Origin: CALCTE01 sp045627885
GTDB lineage: Bacteria > Bacillota > Clostridia > Oscillospirales > CAG-272
Direction: 5' to 3'
DNA: 26,065 nt
Assembly: GCA_045627885.1 (NCBI GenBank)
Contig: JAZQOM010000060.1
Coordinates: forward strand, 1 to 26,065
Below are positions 7,115-14,683 of this stretch, piece by piece (the first letter of the stretch is position 1; the number at the start of each line of letters is the position of its first letter). The position numbers and the translations under genes were made by a program. A model generated the notes under the pieces. It was given only the letters and a program-made list of their open reading frames with translations. It ran no database searches and was not told the origin of the DNA.

Positions 7115-7143
7115 TTGACAACAACTATATATTGTGTTATAAT
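7115..7143 (+). promoter_or_regulatory. Promoter of the nrdG-nrdD-trxB operon
   Basis: TTGACA (7115-7120), an exact 17-base spacer and TATAAT (7138-7143) give a perfect consensus, with TGT just before it making an extended -10. Transcription should begin near 7150. This places the start codon of nrdG downstream of that point and excludes the upstream ATG at 6998. Confidence 0.92.
7122..7137 (+). promoter_or_regulatory. NrdR box in the promoter spacer
   Basis: CAACTATATATTGTGT matches the NrdR box consensus (acaCwAtATaTwGtgt) at 14 of 16 positions and fills the spacer between -35 and -10. NrdR is the ATP/dATP-sensing repressor of ribonucleotide reductase operons. A bound repressor here would block RNA polymerase directly. 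The downstream genes are a ribonucleotide reductase system, which fits. Confidence 0.75.
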
Positions 7144-7177
7144 CGTCCCGATAACGAATTCCGAGGGAGGATTATGC

Positions 7178-7870
7178 TTGAAAATAGGCGGCTTGCAAAA
7201 AATAACTTTGCTTGATTTTCCGGGATGTGTTGCCTGCACCGTATTTACGAGCGGATGCAATTTCCGTTGCCCGTACTGCCACAACGCACCGCTTGTAGAC
7301 AAGCTCCCCGAGGATGAGCTTTCCGACGACAGCGAGGTGTTTGAGCTTCTCGGTAAGCGTCGCGGAGTGCTTGACGGTGTTGCGATAACAGGCGGTGAGC
7401 CTCTTATGCAAAACGACATAAAGGACTTCATCGTAAGGGTAAAAAGCATGGGCTTCAAGGTCAAGCTCGACACAAACGGCAGCTTCCCCGAAAGACTTAA
7501 AGAGCTTATATCCGAAGGGCTGCTCGACTATATCGCGATGGATATAAAAGCTCCTCTCGAGCGCTATAAAGAGGTCGCAGGAAACGGTGCGGTCGCGGAT
7601 AAAATCAAAGAAAGCATTGATATTATAAAAAGCTCCGGCGTACCGTACGAGTTCCGCACAACCGTCGTAAAAGAGCTCCATTCCGAGAGCGATTTTGAGG
7701 CGGTCGGCAAGCTTATAGAGGGTGCCGACAAATACTATATACAGTGTTTTAAGGATTCCGGCAACATACTGCATGACGGGCTCTCCGCTCCGTCAAAAGC
7801 TGAGCTACAAAAATATCTTACCGCGGCAAAAAAATATGTTCCGAGCGCACAGCTTCGCGGAGTTGACTGA
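7178..7870 (+). CDS. nrdG: Anaerobic ribonucleotide reductase activating protein (radical SAM)
   Basis: The 230-aa radical SAM activase uses a 4Fe-4S cluster and S-adenosylmethionine to create the glycyl radical on NrdD. It opens with IGGLQKITLLDFPG and has FTSGCNFRCPYCHNAP, the CxxxCxxC cluster motif, then the AITGGEP motif that binds SAM. This layout matches the NrdG2-type subfamily. Start: TTG at 7178 with GAGGGAGG seven bases upstream. An ATG at 7174 is out of frame and closes quickly. The in-frame ATG at 6998 lies upstream of the promoter and its translation has no family similarity. It is the first gene of the operon, 50 bases before nrdD. Confidence 0.94.
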   Translation: MKIGGLQKITLLDFPGCVACTVFTSGCNFRCPYCHNAPLVDKLPEDELSDDSEVFELLGKRRGVLDGVAITGGEPLMQNDIKDFIVRVKSMGFKVKLDTNGSFPERLKELISEGLLDYIAMDIKAPLERYKEVAGNGAVADKIKESIDIIKSSGVPYEFRTTVVKELHSESDFEAVGKLIEGADKYYIQCFKDSGNILHDGLSAPSKAELQKYLTAAKKYVPSAQLRGVD

Positions 7871-7920
7871 ATCGCATTCAATTTCGAAAAATAAATATAT
7901 ATAATATAAGGAGAAAAAGT

Positions 7921-10293
7921 ATGTATCAGGTACAGAAAAGAGATGGCAAAGTCGTAGATTTCAATCTCGACAAAATAGTTAACGCCATCAAACTCGCGTT
8001 TGACGCGCAGGAGAAAAACTATCACGAATCAGTGATTGATTTTCTCGCACTCAAGGTCACGGCTGACTTTGAGTCAAAAATTAAGGAAGGACTTATCGCC
8101 GTAGAAGACATTCAGGACAGCGTGGAAAGCGTTCTCGTTCAGGCGGGATATTCCGATGTTGCCAAGGCGTATATCCTTTACAGACGCCAGCACGAAAAGC
8201 TCCGTAACATCAAAGACACAATGCTCGACTACAAGGAAATAGTCGATAACTATGTAAAAATCAACGACTGGAGAGTCAAAGAGAACTCCACCGTCACCTA
8301 CTCCGTCGGCGGTCTTATCCTCTCCAACTCCGGCGCTATTACCGCAAACTATTGGCTTTCCGAAATATATGACGACGAGATTTCCAACGCTCACAGAAAC
8401 GCCGATATGCACATTCACGACCTCTCCATGCTCACCGGTTATTGCGCGGGCTGGTCGCTGAAGCAGCTTATAAAGGAAGGTCTCGGCGGCATTCCCGGCA
8501 AGATAACCTCCTCCCCCGCAAAGCATCTTGCAACGCTCTGCAACCAGATGGTCAACTTCCTCGGTATCATGCAGAACGAGTGGGCGGGCGCTCAGGCATT
8601 CTCCTCATTTGATACCTACCTTGCTCCTTTCGTAAAAGCGGATAACCTCAGCTACGAGCAGGTAAAGAAGTGCATAGAATCCTTTGTATACGGTGTAAAC
8701 ACTCCCTCACGCTGGGGCACACAGGCGCCGTTTTCAAACATCACACTTGACTGGACTGTTCCAAACGACCTCGCGGAGCTGAATGCGATAGTCGGCGGCG
8801 TTGAGATGCCCTTTAAGTACAAGGACTGCAAGGCTGAAATGGATATGGTCAACCGCGCATTCATCGAAACGATGATTGAGGGCGACGCAAACGGCAGAGG
8901 CTTCCAGTATCCCATTCCCACATACTCCATAACAAGCGACTTCGACTGGTCTGATACCGAAAACAACCGCCTTTTGTTTGAGATGACATCGAAGTACGGC
9001 ACGCCGTATTTCTCCAACTACATCAACAGCGATATGCAGCCGAGCGATGTCCGCAGTATGTGCTGCAGACTCCGCCTCGACTTGCGTGAGCTCCGCAAAA
9101 AGACGGGCGGCTTCTTCGGAAGCGGCGAAAGCACCGGTTCTGTCGGCGTTGTCACGATAAATATGCCCCGTATAGCATACCTTGCAACGGACGAAGCCGA
9201 TTTCTACAAGAGACTCGACAAGATGATGGATATTGCGGCGCGCTCACTCAAGATAAAGAGAGAAGTCATCACAAAGCTCTTGAACGAAGGACTTTACCCC
9301 TACACAAGACACTATCTCGGAACATTCGAGAATCACTTCTCAACGATAGGTCTTGTCGGTATGAACGAAGTCGGACTTAACGCAAATTGGCTCAAAGCCG
9401 ATATGACTCACAAGCAGACGCAGGAATTCACAAAGGATGTTCTCAATCACATGAGAGAGAGACTCTCCGACTACCAAGAGCAGTACGGCGACCTCTACAA
9501 CCTCGAAGCTACTCCCGCGGAATCCACCTCTTACCGCCTTGCAAAGCACGACAAAAAGAGATTCCCCGACATTCTCACGGCATCAGGCGACAACGGAACA
9601 CCCTATTATACAAACAGCTCTCACCTGCCCGTCGGATATACCGATGACATCTTCTCCGCCCTCGACATTCAGGATGAGCTCCAGACGCTTTATACATCGG
9701 GAACAGTATTCCACGCATTCTTGGGTGAAAAGCTCCCCGACTGGTCGGCTGCGGCTACACTTGTAAGAAAGATTGCAGAAAACTACAAGCTTCCTTACTA
9801 CACGCTCTCCCCCACATATTCTGTATGCAAAGACCACGGATATATCGTGGGCGAGCATTTCACCTGCCCGACCTGCGGAAAGCCTGCTGAAGTTTACAGC
9901 CGTATCACGGGCTACTACCGTCCCGTCCAGAACTGGAACGACGGCAAAGCACAGGAATTCAAGGACAGAAAGCTCTATGACATCGGCAAATCGATGAGCA
10001 ACTTCAGCGGCAGAACCGTCGAGAACAAAGCAGAAGAAAAGGCTCCCGAATGCGTATGCGGCGACAAGCCCATACTCTTTGCAACGCGTACCTGCCCCAA
10101 CTGCAAGATGGCAAAGACATTCCTTGAAAAAGCCGGAATCGCATACGATGTGATATACGCCGACGAGGATGCCGCATCGGCTGAAAAATACGGAGTAAAG
10201 CAGGCTCCGACGCTTATTGCCGGCGGCGAAACGATAGTAAATGTATCAAACATCAGAAAATACATCGAAGAAAAGCTCGCGGTAAAAGCATAA
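7921..10293 (+). CDS. nrdD: Class III ribonucleotide reductase with C-terminal glutaredoxin-like domain
   Basis: The 790-aa protein makes deoxynucleotides from ribonucleoside triphosphates without oxygen. Residues 1 to about 95 form the ATP-cone regulatory domain (VQKRDG). The catalytic barrel follows, with HIHDL, CNQMVNFLG, a SMCCRLRLDL segment and GSVGVVTINMPR. A zinc-site region (C636, H639, C649, C652) precedes RITGYYRPV, whose Gly664 is the radical site. Unlike most NrdD, the protein continues through a short linker into about 77 residues (from 714) that read as a glutaredoxin/NrdH-like domain: ILFATRTCPNCKMAK with redox C725/C728, then QAPTLIAGG (the cis-Pro turn). The fused domain probably reduces the active site, in place of formate. 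AAGGAG precedes the ATG. It overlaps the thioredoxin reductase gene by one base (TAATG). Confidence 0.96.
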   Translation: MYQVQKRDGKVVDFNLDKIVNAIKLAFDAQEKNYHESVIDFLALKVTADFESKIKEGLIAVEDIQDSVESVLVQAGYSDVAKAYILYRRQHEKLRNIKDTMLDYKEIVDNYVKINDWRVKENSTVTYSVGGLILSNSGAITANYWLSEIYDDEISNAHRNADMHIHDLSMLTGYCAGWSLKQLIKEGLGGIPGKITSSPAKHLATLCNQMVNFLGIMQNEWAGAQAFSSFDTYLAPFVKADNLSYEQVKKCIESFVYGVNTPSRWGTQAPFSNITLDWTVPNDLAELNAIVGGVEMPFKYKDCKAEMDMVNRAFIETMIEGDANGRGFQYPIPTYSITSDFDWSDTENNRLLFEMTSKYGTPYFSNYINSDMQPSDVRSMCCRLRLDLRELRKKTGGFFGSGESTGSVGVVTINMPRIAYLATDEADFYKRLDKMMDIAARSLKIKREVITKLLNEGLYPYTRHYLGTFENHFSTIGLVGMNEVGLNANWLKADMTHKQTQEFTKDVLNHMRERLSDYQEQYGDLYNLEATPAESTSYRLAKHDKKRFPDILTASGDNGTPYYTNSSHLPVGYTDDIFSALDIQDELQTLYTSGTVFHAFLGEKLPDWSAAATLVRKIAENYKLPYYTLSPTYSVCKDHGYIVGEHFTCPTCGKPAEVYSRITGYYRPVQNWNDGKAQEFKDRKLYDIGKSMSNFSGRTVENKAEEKAPECVCGDKPILFATRTCPNCKMAKTFLEKAGIAYDVIYADEDAASAEKYGVKQAPTLIAGGETIVNVSNIRKYIEEKLAVKA

Positions 10294-11201
10294 TGTACGA
10301 TATAATAATAATCGGCTCCGGCCCTGCCGGACTTACTGCGGCGATATATGCACGGCGTGCGGACAAAAGCGTTCTTGTTATTGAAAAAGAAACCTTCGGC
10401 GGTGAGATAACTCATTCGCCGAAGGTGGAGAACTACCCGGGCTTTATCGAGATGAGCGGCAACGAGCTTGCCGACAAGCTCATAGAGCAGGCATCGGCTC
10501 TCGGTGCAGAGATTGAGATGGATACGGTAAAATCCGCGCAGAAGACGGAGCTCGGCTTCAAAATAGTCGGAGACTATGCAAGCTATGAGGGAAAATCGCT
10601 GATAATCGCGGCAGGCTCAAAGCACAGACGCTTGGGACTCGAAAACGAAGACGCATTGGTCGGAAACGGAATATCATACTGCGCTGTATGCGACGGCCCG
10701 TTCTACAAAGGCAAAGAAATAGCAGTAATAGGCGGCGGCAACAGTGCCTTGCAGGAAGCGGTGATGCTCTCCGAATACTGCACAAAAGTCACCATAGTTC
10801 AGGATATGCCTTATCTCACAGGCGAAGAGAAGCTAATAAAAATACTCGAAGCAAAAGATAATGTCAGCGTGATAACGGGAGTAACCGTGTCCTCGCTTAT
10901 CGGTACAGAAAAGCTTACGGCACTTGAGCTGTGCTCAAAGGAAAGCGGAGAAAAGTCCGAGCTTTCCGTCGACGGAGCGTTTGTGGCGATAGGTCAGGTT
11001 CCCGAAAACCAACCGTTTGCAGAGCTCTGTGAGCTCGACGAAAGAGGATATATCGTCGCTGACGAAAGCACGGTAACAAAAACCGACGGAGTGTTTGCGG
11101 CGGGCGACTGCCGTGCAAAGCGCATCCGCCAGATTGTCACGGCAACCGCAGACGGTGCGGTTGCGGCAATAGCCGCCTGCAAATTTGCAGAAGGAAGATA
11201 A
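10293..11201 (+). CDS. trxB: Thioredoxin reductase-like FAD/NAD(P)H disulfide reductase
   Basis: The 302-aa flavoprotein has the family layout: IIIGSGPAGLTAAIYA for FAD (residues 5-20), a CAVC redox pair (C130/C133) in YCAVCDGPF, the GGGNSALQEA nucleotide site (147-156), and GVFAAGDCRAKRIRQIVTA for the second FAD contact. It should pass electrons from a reduced nicotinamide cofactor to a small dithiol protein. Since it overlaps nrdD by one base, its natural target is probably the glutaredoxin-like domain fused to NrdD. Cofactor choice (NADPH or NADH) cannot be settled by eye. It is the last gene of the operon, ending TAA about 30 bases before the terminator. Confidence 0.93.
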   Translation: MYDIIIIGSGPAGLTAAIYARRADKSVLVIEKETFGGEITHSPKVENYPGFIEMSGNELADKLIEQASALGAEIEMDTVKSAQKTELGFKIVGDYASYEGKSLIIAAGSKHRRLGLENEDALVGNGISYCAVCDGPFYKGKEIAVIGGGNSALQEAVMLSEYCTKVTIVQDMPYLTGEEKLIKILEAKDNVSVITGVTVSSLIGTEKLTALELCSKESGEKSELSVDGAFVAIGQVPENQPFAELCELDERGYIVADESTVTKTDGVFAAGDCRAKRIRQIVTATADGAVAAIAACKFAEGR

Positions 11202-11228
11202 AACAATAACTCGGAAGAATAGCGCAAC

Positions 11229-11272
11229 AAAAAACTCGGAAGAAAGTTTTTCGCTTTCTTCCGAGTCTTTTT
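11229..11272. terminator. Bidirectional terminator after trxB, with a duplicated left arm upstream
   Basis: ACTCGGAAGAAAG (11234-11246) pairs perfectly over 13 bases with CTTTCTTCCGAGT (11254-11266), with T5 after and A6 before it. It ends the nrd operon and, on the minus strand, the cation exporter gene. ACTCGGAAGAA also occurs at 11209-11219, so the right arm could pair with either copy. Confidence 0.92.
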
Positions 11273-11281
11273 ATGTATTTA

Positions 11282-12496
11282 TCAAGCGTAAGGCTTATCA
11301 ATAGTCACCGCGCAGAAGCAGTCGGGGTCTTTTTCCTTAAGTCTTCTGCTGAATTCTGCGCGAAGCTCGTCGTCGCTCTGCTTGTAGCCGAAAGGCACAA
11401 CAACATCGAATATAATATTCGTATGCGTTCTTCCGGGAACAATTCTCACATCGTGACAGTCAAGCTCGGGATTTATCATATTTGAAATCTCCGCTACACG
11501 CTCGCGGAAATATATTGTGCGTTCATCCTTAGTATTGACGGGGTCCATGTGAACTACAGCTTCGCATCCGAATCTTGCGTTAAGCATCATGGCGATTCTG
11601 TCCATCGCGTCGTGGAGCTTGTAGATATCTCCGCTTCCGTCAACCTCGGCGTGAAGCGATACAAAAAACCGTCCGGGACCGTAGTCGTGAATAATCATAT
11701 CGTGGACGCCGATAACCTCATCGTATTCCATAACCGCGTCCTTGACATCTTTGACAAGCTCCGCGTCGGCTTTTCCTCCCAAAAGGCGCACAAGCGTTTC
11801 CTTTGCGCTGTCAATGCCGGCTTTGAAAATTATTATTGCCACTAATATTCCCGCAAATGCGTCGAGATTGAGCCCGAAGAATCTGAATATAAACAGACAT
11901 ATCAGCGCAAGAAAAGTTGATACCGTGTCTCCCATAGCGTCTGCGCCGGTCGCTTTCATCACGGGGGAATCAATCTTTTTGCCCGTTTTTTTCATAAAGA
12001 ACGCCATATAGAATTTGACCGCAATCGACATAACGAGCACGGCGACGGTAATCCACGAAAATTCAACTGCCTCAACATCGGCATAAACCGCAGGCTTTAT
12101 CCAATGCTTAATCTGCGCAATAGCCGTTAAAGCCGAATCGCGCAAGGTCTCAAAGCCGACTATAAGAATAATGCCCGCGACAATCATTCCCATAATATAA
12201 TCGATTCTGCCGTGACCGAAAGGATGGTCGGGGTCAGGCTTTTTGCCGGAAAAGCGGAAGCCGATAAAAGTAAGCACCGAGCTTCCTGCATCGGTCAGGT
12301 TGTTTACCGCATCCGCGGTAACGGAAATACTGCCGGAGAGCGTTCCGACCGCAAATTTTGCCGCGGCAAGCAGAATGTTGAGAATTATTGCCGTAACGGA
12401 GCATAATACGCCGTACTGCGCTCTCACATTTTTATCTTTATAATTCTTGTAATCCTTAATAAATATGCGCGAAAGAATTCCTATCAAAAAATTCAC
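11282..12496 (-). CDS. Cation diffusion facilitator (CDF) metal exporter
   Basis: The 404-aa protein is a CDF-family metal/proton antiporter. It has the membrane block with SVTADAVNNLTDAGSS in helix 2, HPFGHGRIDYI in the following loop, and GADAMGDTVS in helix 5, then a long cytoplasmic part. The metal-site residues read NxxxD (N65/D69) and DxxxD (D186/D190). The absence of the helix-5 His typical of zinc CDFs points to manganese or another non-zinc metal (inference). The C-terminal part is about 100 residues longer than in usual CDFs of around 300 aa and seems to hold a second ferredoxin-like region (HDVRIVPGRTHTNIIFDVVVP). The start is uncertain: GTG at 12496 lacks a properly spaced ribosome site, while TTG at 12487 has GGAGTG about six bases upstream, giving 401 aa. 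Confidence 0.93.
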   Translation of the reverse strand: MNFLIGILSRIFIKDYKNYKDKNVRAQYGVLCSVTAIILNILLAAAKFAVGTLSGSISVTADAVNNLTDAGSSVLTFIGFRFSGKKPDPDHPFGHGRIDYIMGMIVAGIILIVGFETLRDSALTAIAQIKHWIKPAVYADVEAVEFSWITVAVLVMSIAVKFYMAFFMKKTGKKIDSPVMKATGADAMGDTVSTFLALICLFIFRFFGLNLDAFAGILVAIIIFKAGIDSAKETLVRLLGGKADAELVKDVKDAVMEYDEVIGVHDMIIHDYGPGRFFVSLHAEVDGSGDIYKLHDAMDRIAMMLNARFGCEAVVHMDPVNTKDERTIYFRERVAEISNMINPELDCHDVRIVPGRTHTNIIFDVVVPFGYKQSDDELRAEFSRRLKEKDPDCFCAVTIDKPYA

Positions 12497-12520
12497 TCCA
12501 AAGTATGATTTTACTCTACT

Positions 12521-12549
12521 ATTGTATCACGCGGCTTCGTTCAAAGCAA
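12521..12549 (-). promoter_or_regulatory. Promoter of the CDF exporter
   Basis: On the minus strand TACAAT (12526-12521) is preceded by TGA (extended -10). TTGCTT lies 17 bases upstream (12549-12544). The gene therefore need not depend on read-through from the sugar operon, whose terminator lies just upstream. Confidence 0.55.
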
Positions 12550-12561
12550 GCAAAACCGCAT

Positions 12562-12598
12562 AAAAAGTCCCGCACAGATATAATGTGCGGGACTTTTT
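12562..12598 (-). terminator. Terminator of the sugar ABC operon
   Basis: A perfect 15-base stem (12562-12576 with 12584-12598, core GTCCCGCACA) has a seven-base loop and ends in T5 on the minus strand. It starts eight bases after the stop of the last permease gene. Confidence 0.92.
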
Positions 12599-12605
12599 GA
12601 TTTTT

Positions 12606-13688
12606 TTAGCCTACAATACCGGAGCGCTCAATACCCTGAACAAGGTATTTCTGCAAGAAGCAGTATACGATGATAAGCGGGGCAATAATCAAAAGCGCAC
12701 AGGTGTTATACACCGCCGAAGCAAAGCCGGCGCCCGATTCGTTGTTCAGGCTTGACGGTATCTTTGCAAAATCGGAAAGCATATAGTTTTTCTGCGATGA
12801 CAAGAACATCGAAGAATAGAATGTGTCAGTCCACTGCCAGGAGAATGCAAACAGGAATACCGTTATAAGCATCGGTACCGATATCGGAAGAATAATCTTG
12901 ATATAGGTCTGGAAGGGGCCTGAGCCGTCGATGTAAGCTGCTTCCTCGAGCTCATCGGGAACGCCTCTGAAATACTGTCTCATAAGGAAGATGTAGAGGC
13001 TGTTCTTAAATGCAAGTCCGCCGAGCGAGAGGATAAACAGCGGCCAATATGTGCCGTTGAGCTGAATCGATGCCGTCGCTTTATATCCCTCGATAGCTCC
13101 CTTAACCCACGCGAATAAGCCGCCCGATTGTGCCATAGAGCCGTCGAATATCGCATGGAAGAACGCGTAGATTCCGTAAACATCGAAGTAACGGAACTTC
13201 ATAAAGAGCGAGAGCTGAAGTGTATCGTGCGGTATTACCATCGCAAGAACAACCGCAAGGAACAGTATCTTGCTTCCCTTGAACTTGAACTTTGCAAAGC
13301 CGTAGCCGACCAATGCGCTTATGAACATCTGAACTACCGCGCAAAGCAAAGACAGAAGGAATGTGTTGCCGAGTGCCTTGAAGTACTCGTTCTCGGTAAT
13401 AACCGTAGAATATGTGGAGAGTGTCGGTGTCTTCGGTATCATCTTGACGGTAACATCCTTAAAGTCGGATGCACTCATGAACGACGATGATATCTTGACG
13501 AAGAAGGGATATACAACGACAAATGCTATACCCAAAAGCAGGATAAAGCGGATTATCGCCCATACTACATCGATAAGGAAAGCCTTGGAGGTGAGTTTGA
13601 TGAAGATTCGTTTTTTCCAATCCATTTTGCCTTCGTAATCGGCATGAATCTTATTTTTTGTGTCCTTTGTGATTTTTGCGTTATTCAT
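12606..13688 (-). CDS. Sugar ABC transporter permease, MalG type (second pair)
   Basis: The 360-aa CUT1-type permease has about six membrane helices after a basic cytoplasmic N-terminus. The cytoplasmic coupling (EAA) loop reads EEAAYIDGSGPFQTYIKII followed by LP, as in MalG partners. It is some 80 residues longer than a typical MalG. The extra part lies in an outward loop (about 190-220, FDGSMAQSGGLFAWVKGAIEGYK) and the N-terminal extension. AGGAGG precedes the ATG. It follows its MalF-type partner after 17 bases and is the last gene of the operon. No ATP-binding subunit is encoded here, so a shared MsmK/UgpC-type ATPase elsewhere is expected. Confidence 0.92.
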   Translation of the reverse strand: MNNAKITKDTKNKIHADYEGKMDWKKRIFIKLTSKAFLIDVVWAIIRFILLLGIAFVVVYPFFVKISSSFMSASDFKDVTVKMIPKTPTLSTYSTVITENEYFKALGNTFLLSLLCAVVQMFISALVGYGFAKFKFKGSKILFLAVVLAMVIPHDTLQLSLFMKFRYFDVYGIYAFFHAIFDGSMAQSGGLFAWVKGAIEGYKATASIQLNGTYWPLFILSLGGLAFKNSLYIFLMRQYFRGVPDELEEAAYIDGSGPFQTYIKIILPISVPMLITVFLFAFSWQWTDTFYSSMFLSSQKNYMLSDFAKIPSSLNNESGAGFASAVYNTCALLIIAPLIIVYCFLQKYLVQGIERSGIVG

Positions 13689-13705
13689 CTATTCTCCTCC
13701 TTTCC

Positions 13706-14683
13706 TCAGTCTCTGCGCTGATAGAATACGAATGCCGATACAATTCCGGCAACTATTGCCAAAAGCAGTATTACTATCAGGAAGTAAATCCACGACATCG
13801 CAGACGAAAGAGTTCGTCCGCCGGTCTTTGCGTAAACCTCATCGATATACTTCATAACCTGGTTGTCGTTTCTCGTGAAGGAGTCGATTACCGTATAGAC
13901 AGCGTTTACGAGAATCATCGGGCTTATCATCGGGAATGTTATCTTCCAGAAGGTTTCCCATGCGGTAGCGCCGTCTATCTGAGTCGATTCGTAAATAGCG
14001 GGAGAAATTGACTGGAGTCCTGCAAGGAATACAAGCATCTGAACGCCGGAGCGGTTTATGATGCCGTAAACATTGTTTACAAGCTTGACTACCGATTCAA
14101 CAAGCTCGGTACCGACCTTCATATTGCCGAGCAGATATTGTATATCCATCGTACTGATTATATCAGTACCTCCGTTTGCTCCGCCGGAGCTTGCGTCCGT
14201 TGTAGTAGACATATACGATGCAAGGCTGTCGTTTGCCTCGAGCTTTGTGATGATACCGGTCTGAAGAATAACGGGAATGAAGAATATAGCTCTGAACGCC
14301 GTTCTGCCTATCTGCTTCTGGTTGAGAAGTACAGCCATAAACAGTGAGAAAATGACTATTGCGGGAATATCAAGCACCATACTTTCGAGAGTGCTTATCA
14401 GGACTTTTACAAAGTCCGTATCCTTAAACAGTGCATCGGCGTAATTCTTAAGTCCCGCCCATTCGAGCGTAAATCCGCCGGTTGACAGGATATTCAGCGT
14501 GCTGAAGCTGTATCTTATTGAGTCATAAAGTACGGGGATATAGATAATAATGAGTGCTATCGCAAACGGTGCAACAAACACCCAGCCCCATCTTGCCTTA
14601 GTCTTATCAAGACCTATGGCTTTGCGCTTTTTCTTGGGCTTTGACGCATTTGCCTTAACTTTCTTTGTTGCTTCTGCCTGCAT
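13706..14683 (-). CDS. Sugar ABC transporter permease, MalF type (second pair)
   Basis: The 325-aa CUT1 permease has a Lys/Ala-rich cytoplasmic N-terminus. Its first helix follows (about 32-55), and the EAA loop IYESTQIDGATAWETFWKI ends TFP. Between the third and fourth helices there is a Ser/Thr/Gly-rich outward insert (about 155-205, STTTDASSGGANGG). This may contact a binding protein or substrate. The ATG overlaps the stop of the DUF5696 gene by one base (TAATG), with AAGGGGGGA as ribosome site. It forms the transport channel with the MalG-type protein downstream. Confidence 0.92.
   Translation of the reverse strand: MQAEATKKVKANASKPKKKRKAIGLDKTKARWGWVFVAPFAIALIIIYIPVLYDSIRYSFSTLNILSTGGFTLEWAGLKNYADALFKDTDFVKVLISTLESMVLDIPAIVIFSLFMAVLLNQKQIGRTAFRAIFFIPVILQTGIITKLEANDSLASYMSTTTDASSGGANGGTDIISTMDIQYLLGNMKVGTELVESVVKLVNNVYGIINRSGVQMLVFLAGLQSISPAIYESTQIDGATAWETFWKITFPMISPMILVNAVYTVIDSFTRNDNQVMKYIDEVYAKTGGRTLSSAMSWIYFLIVILLLAIVAGIVSAFVFYQRRD

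Noticed and set aside
6998..7177. N-terminal extension of NrdG to ATG 6998
   Set aside because: The segment contains the promoter and NrdR boxes and has no similarity to the family; the TTG at 7178 has the ribosome site.
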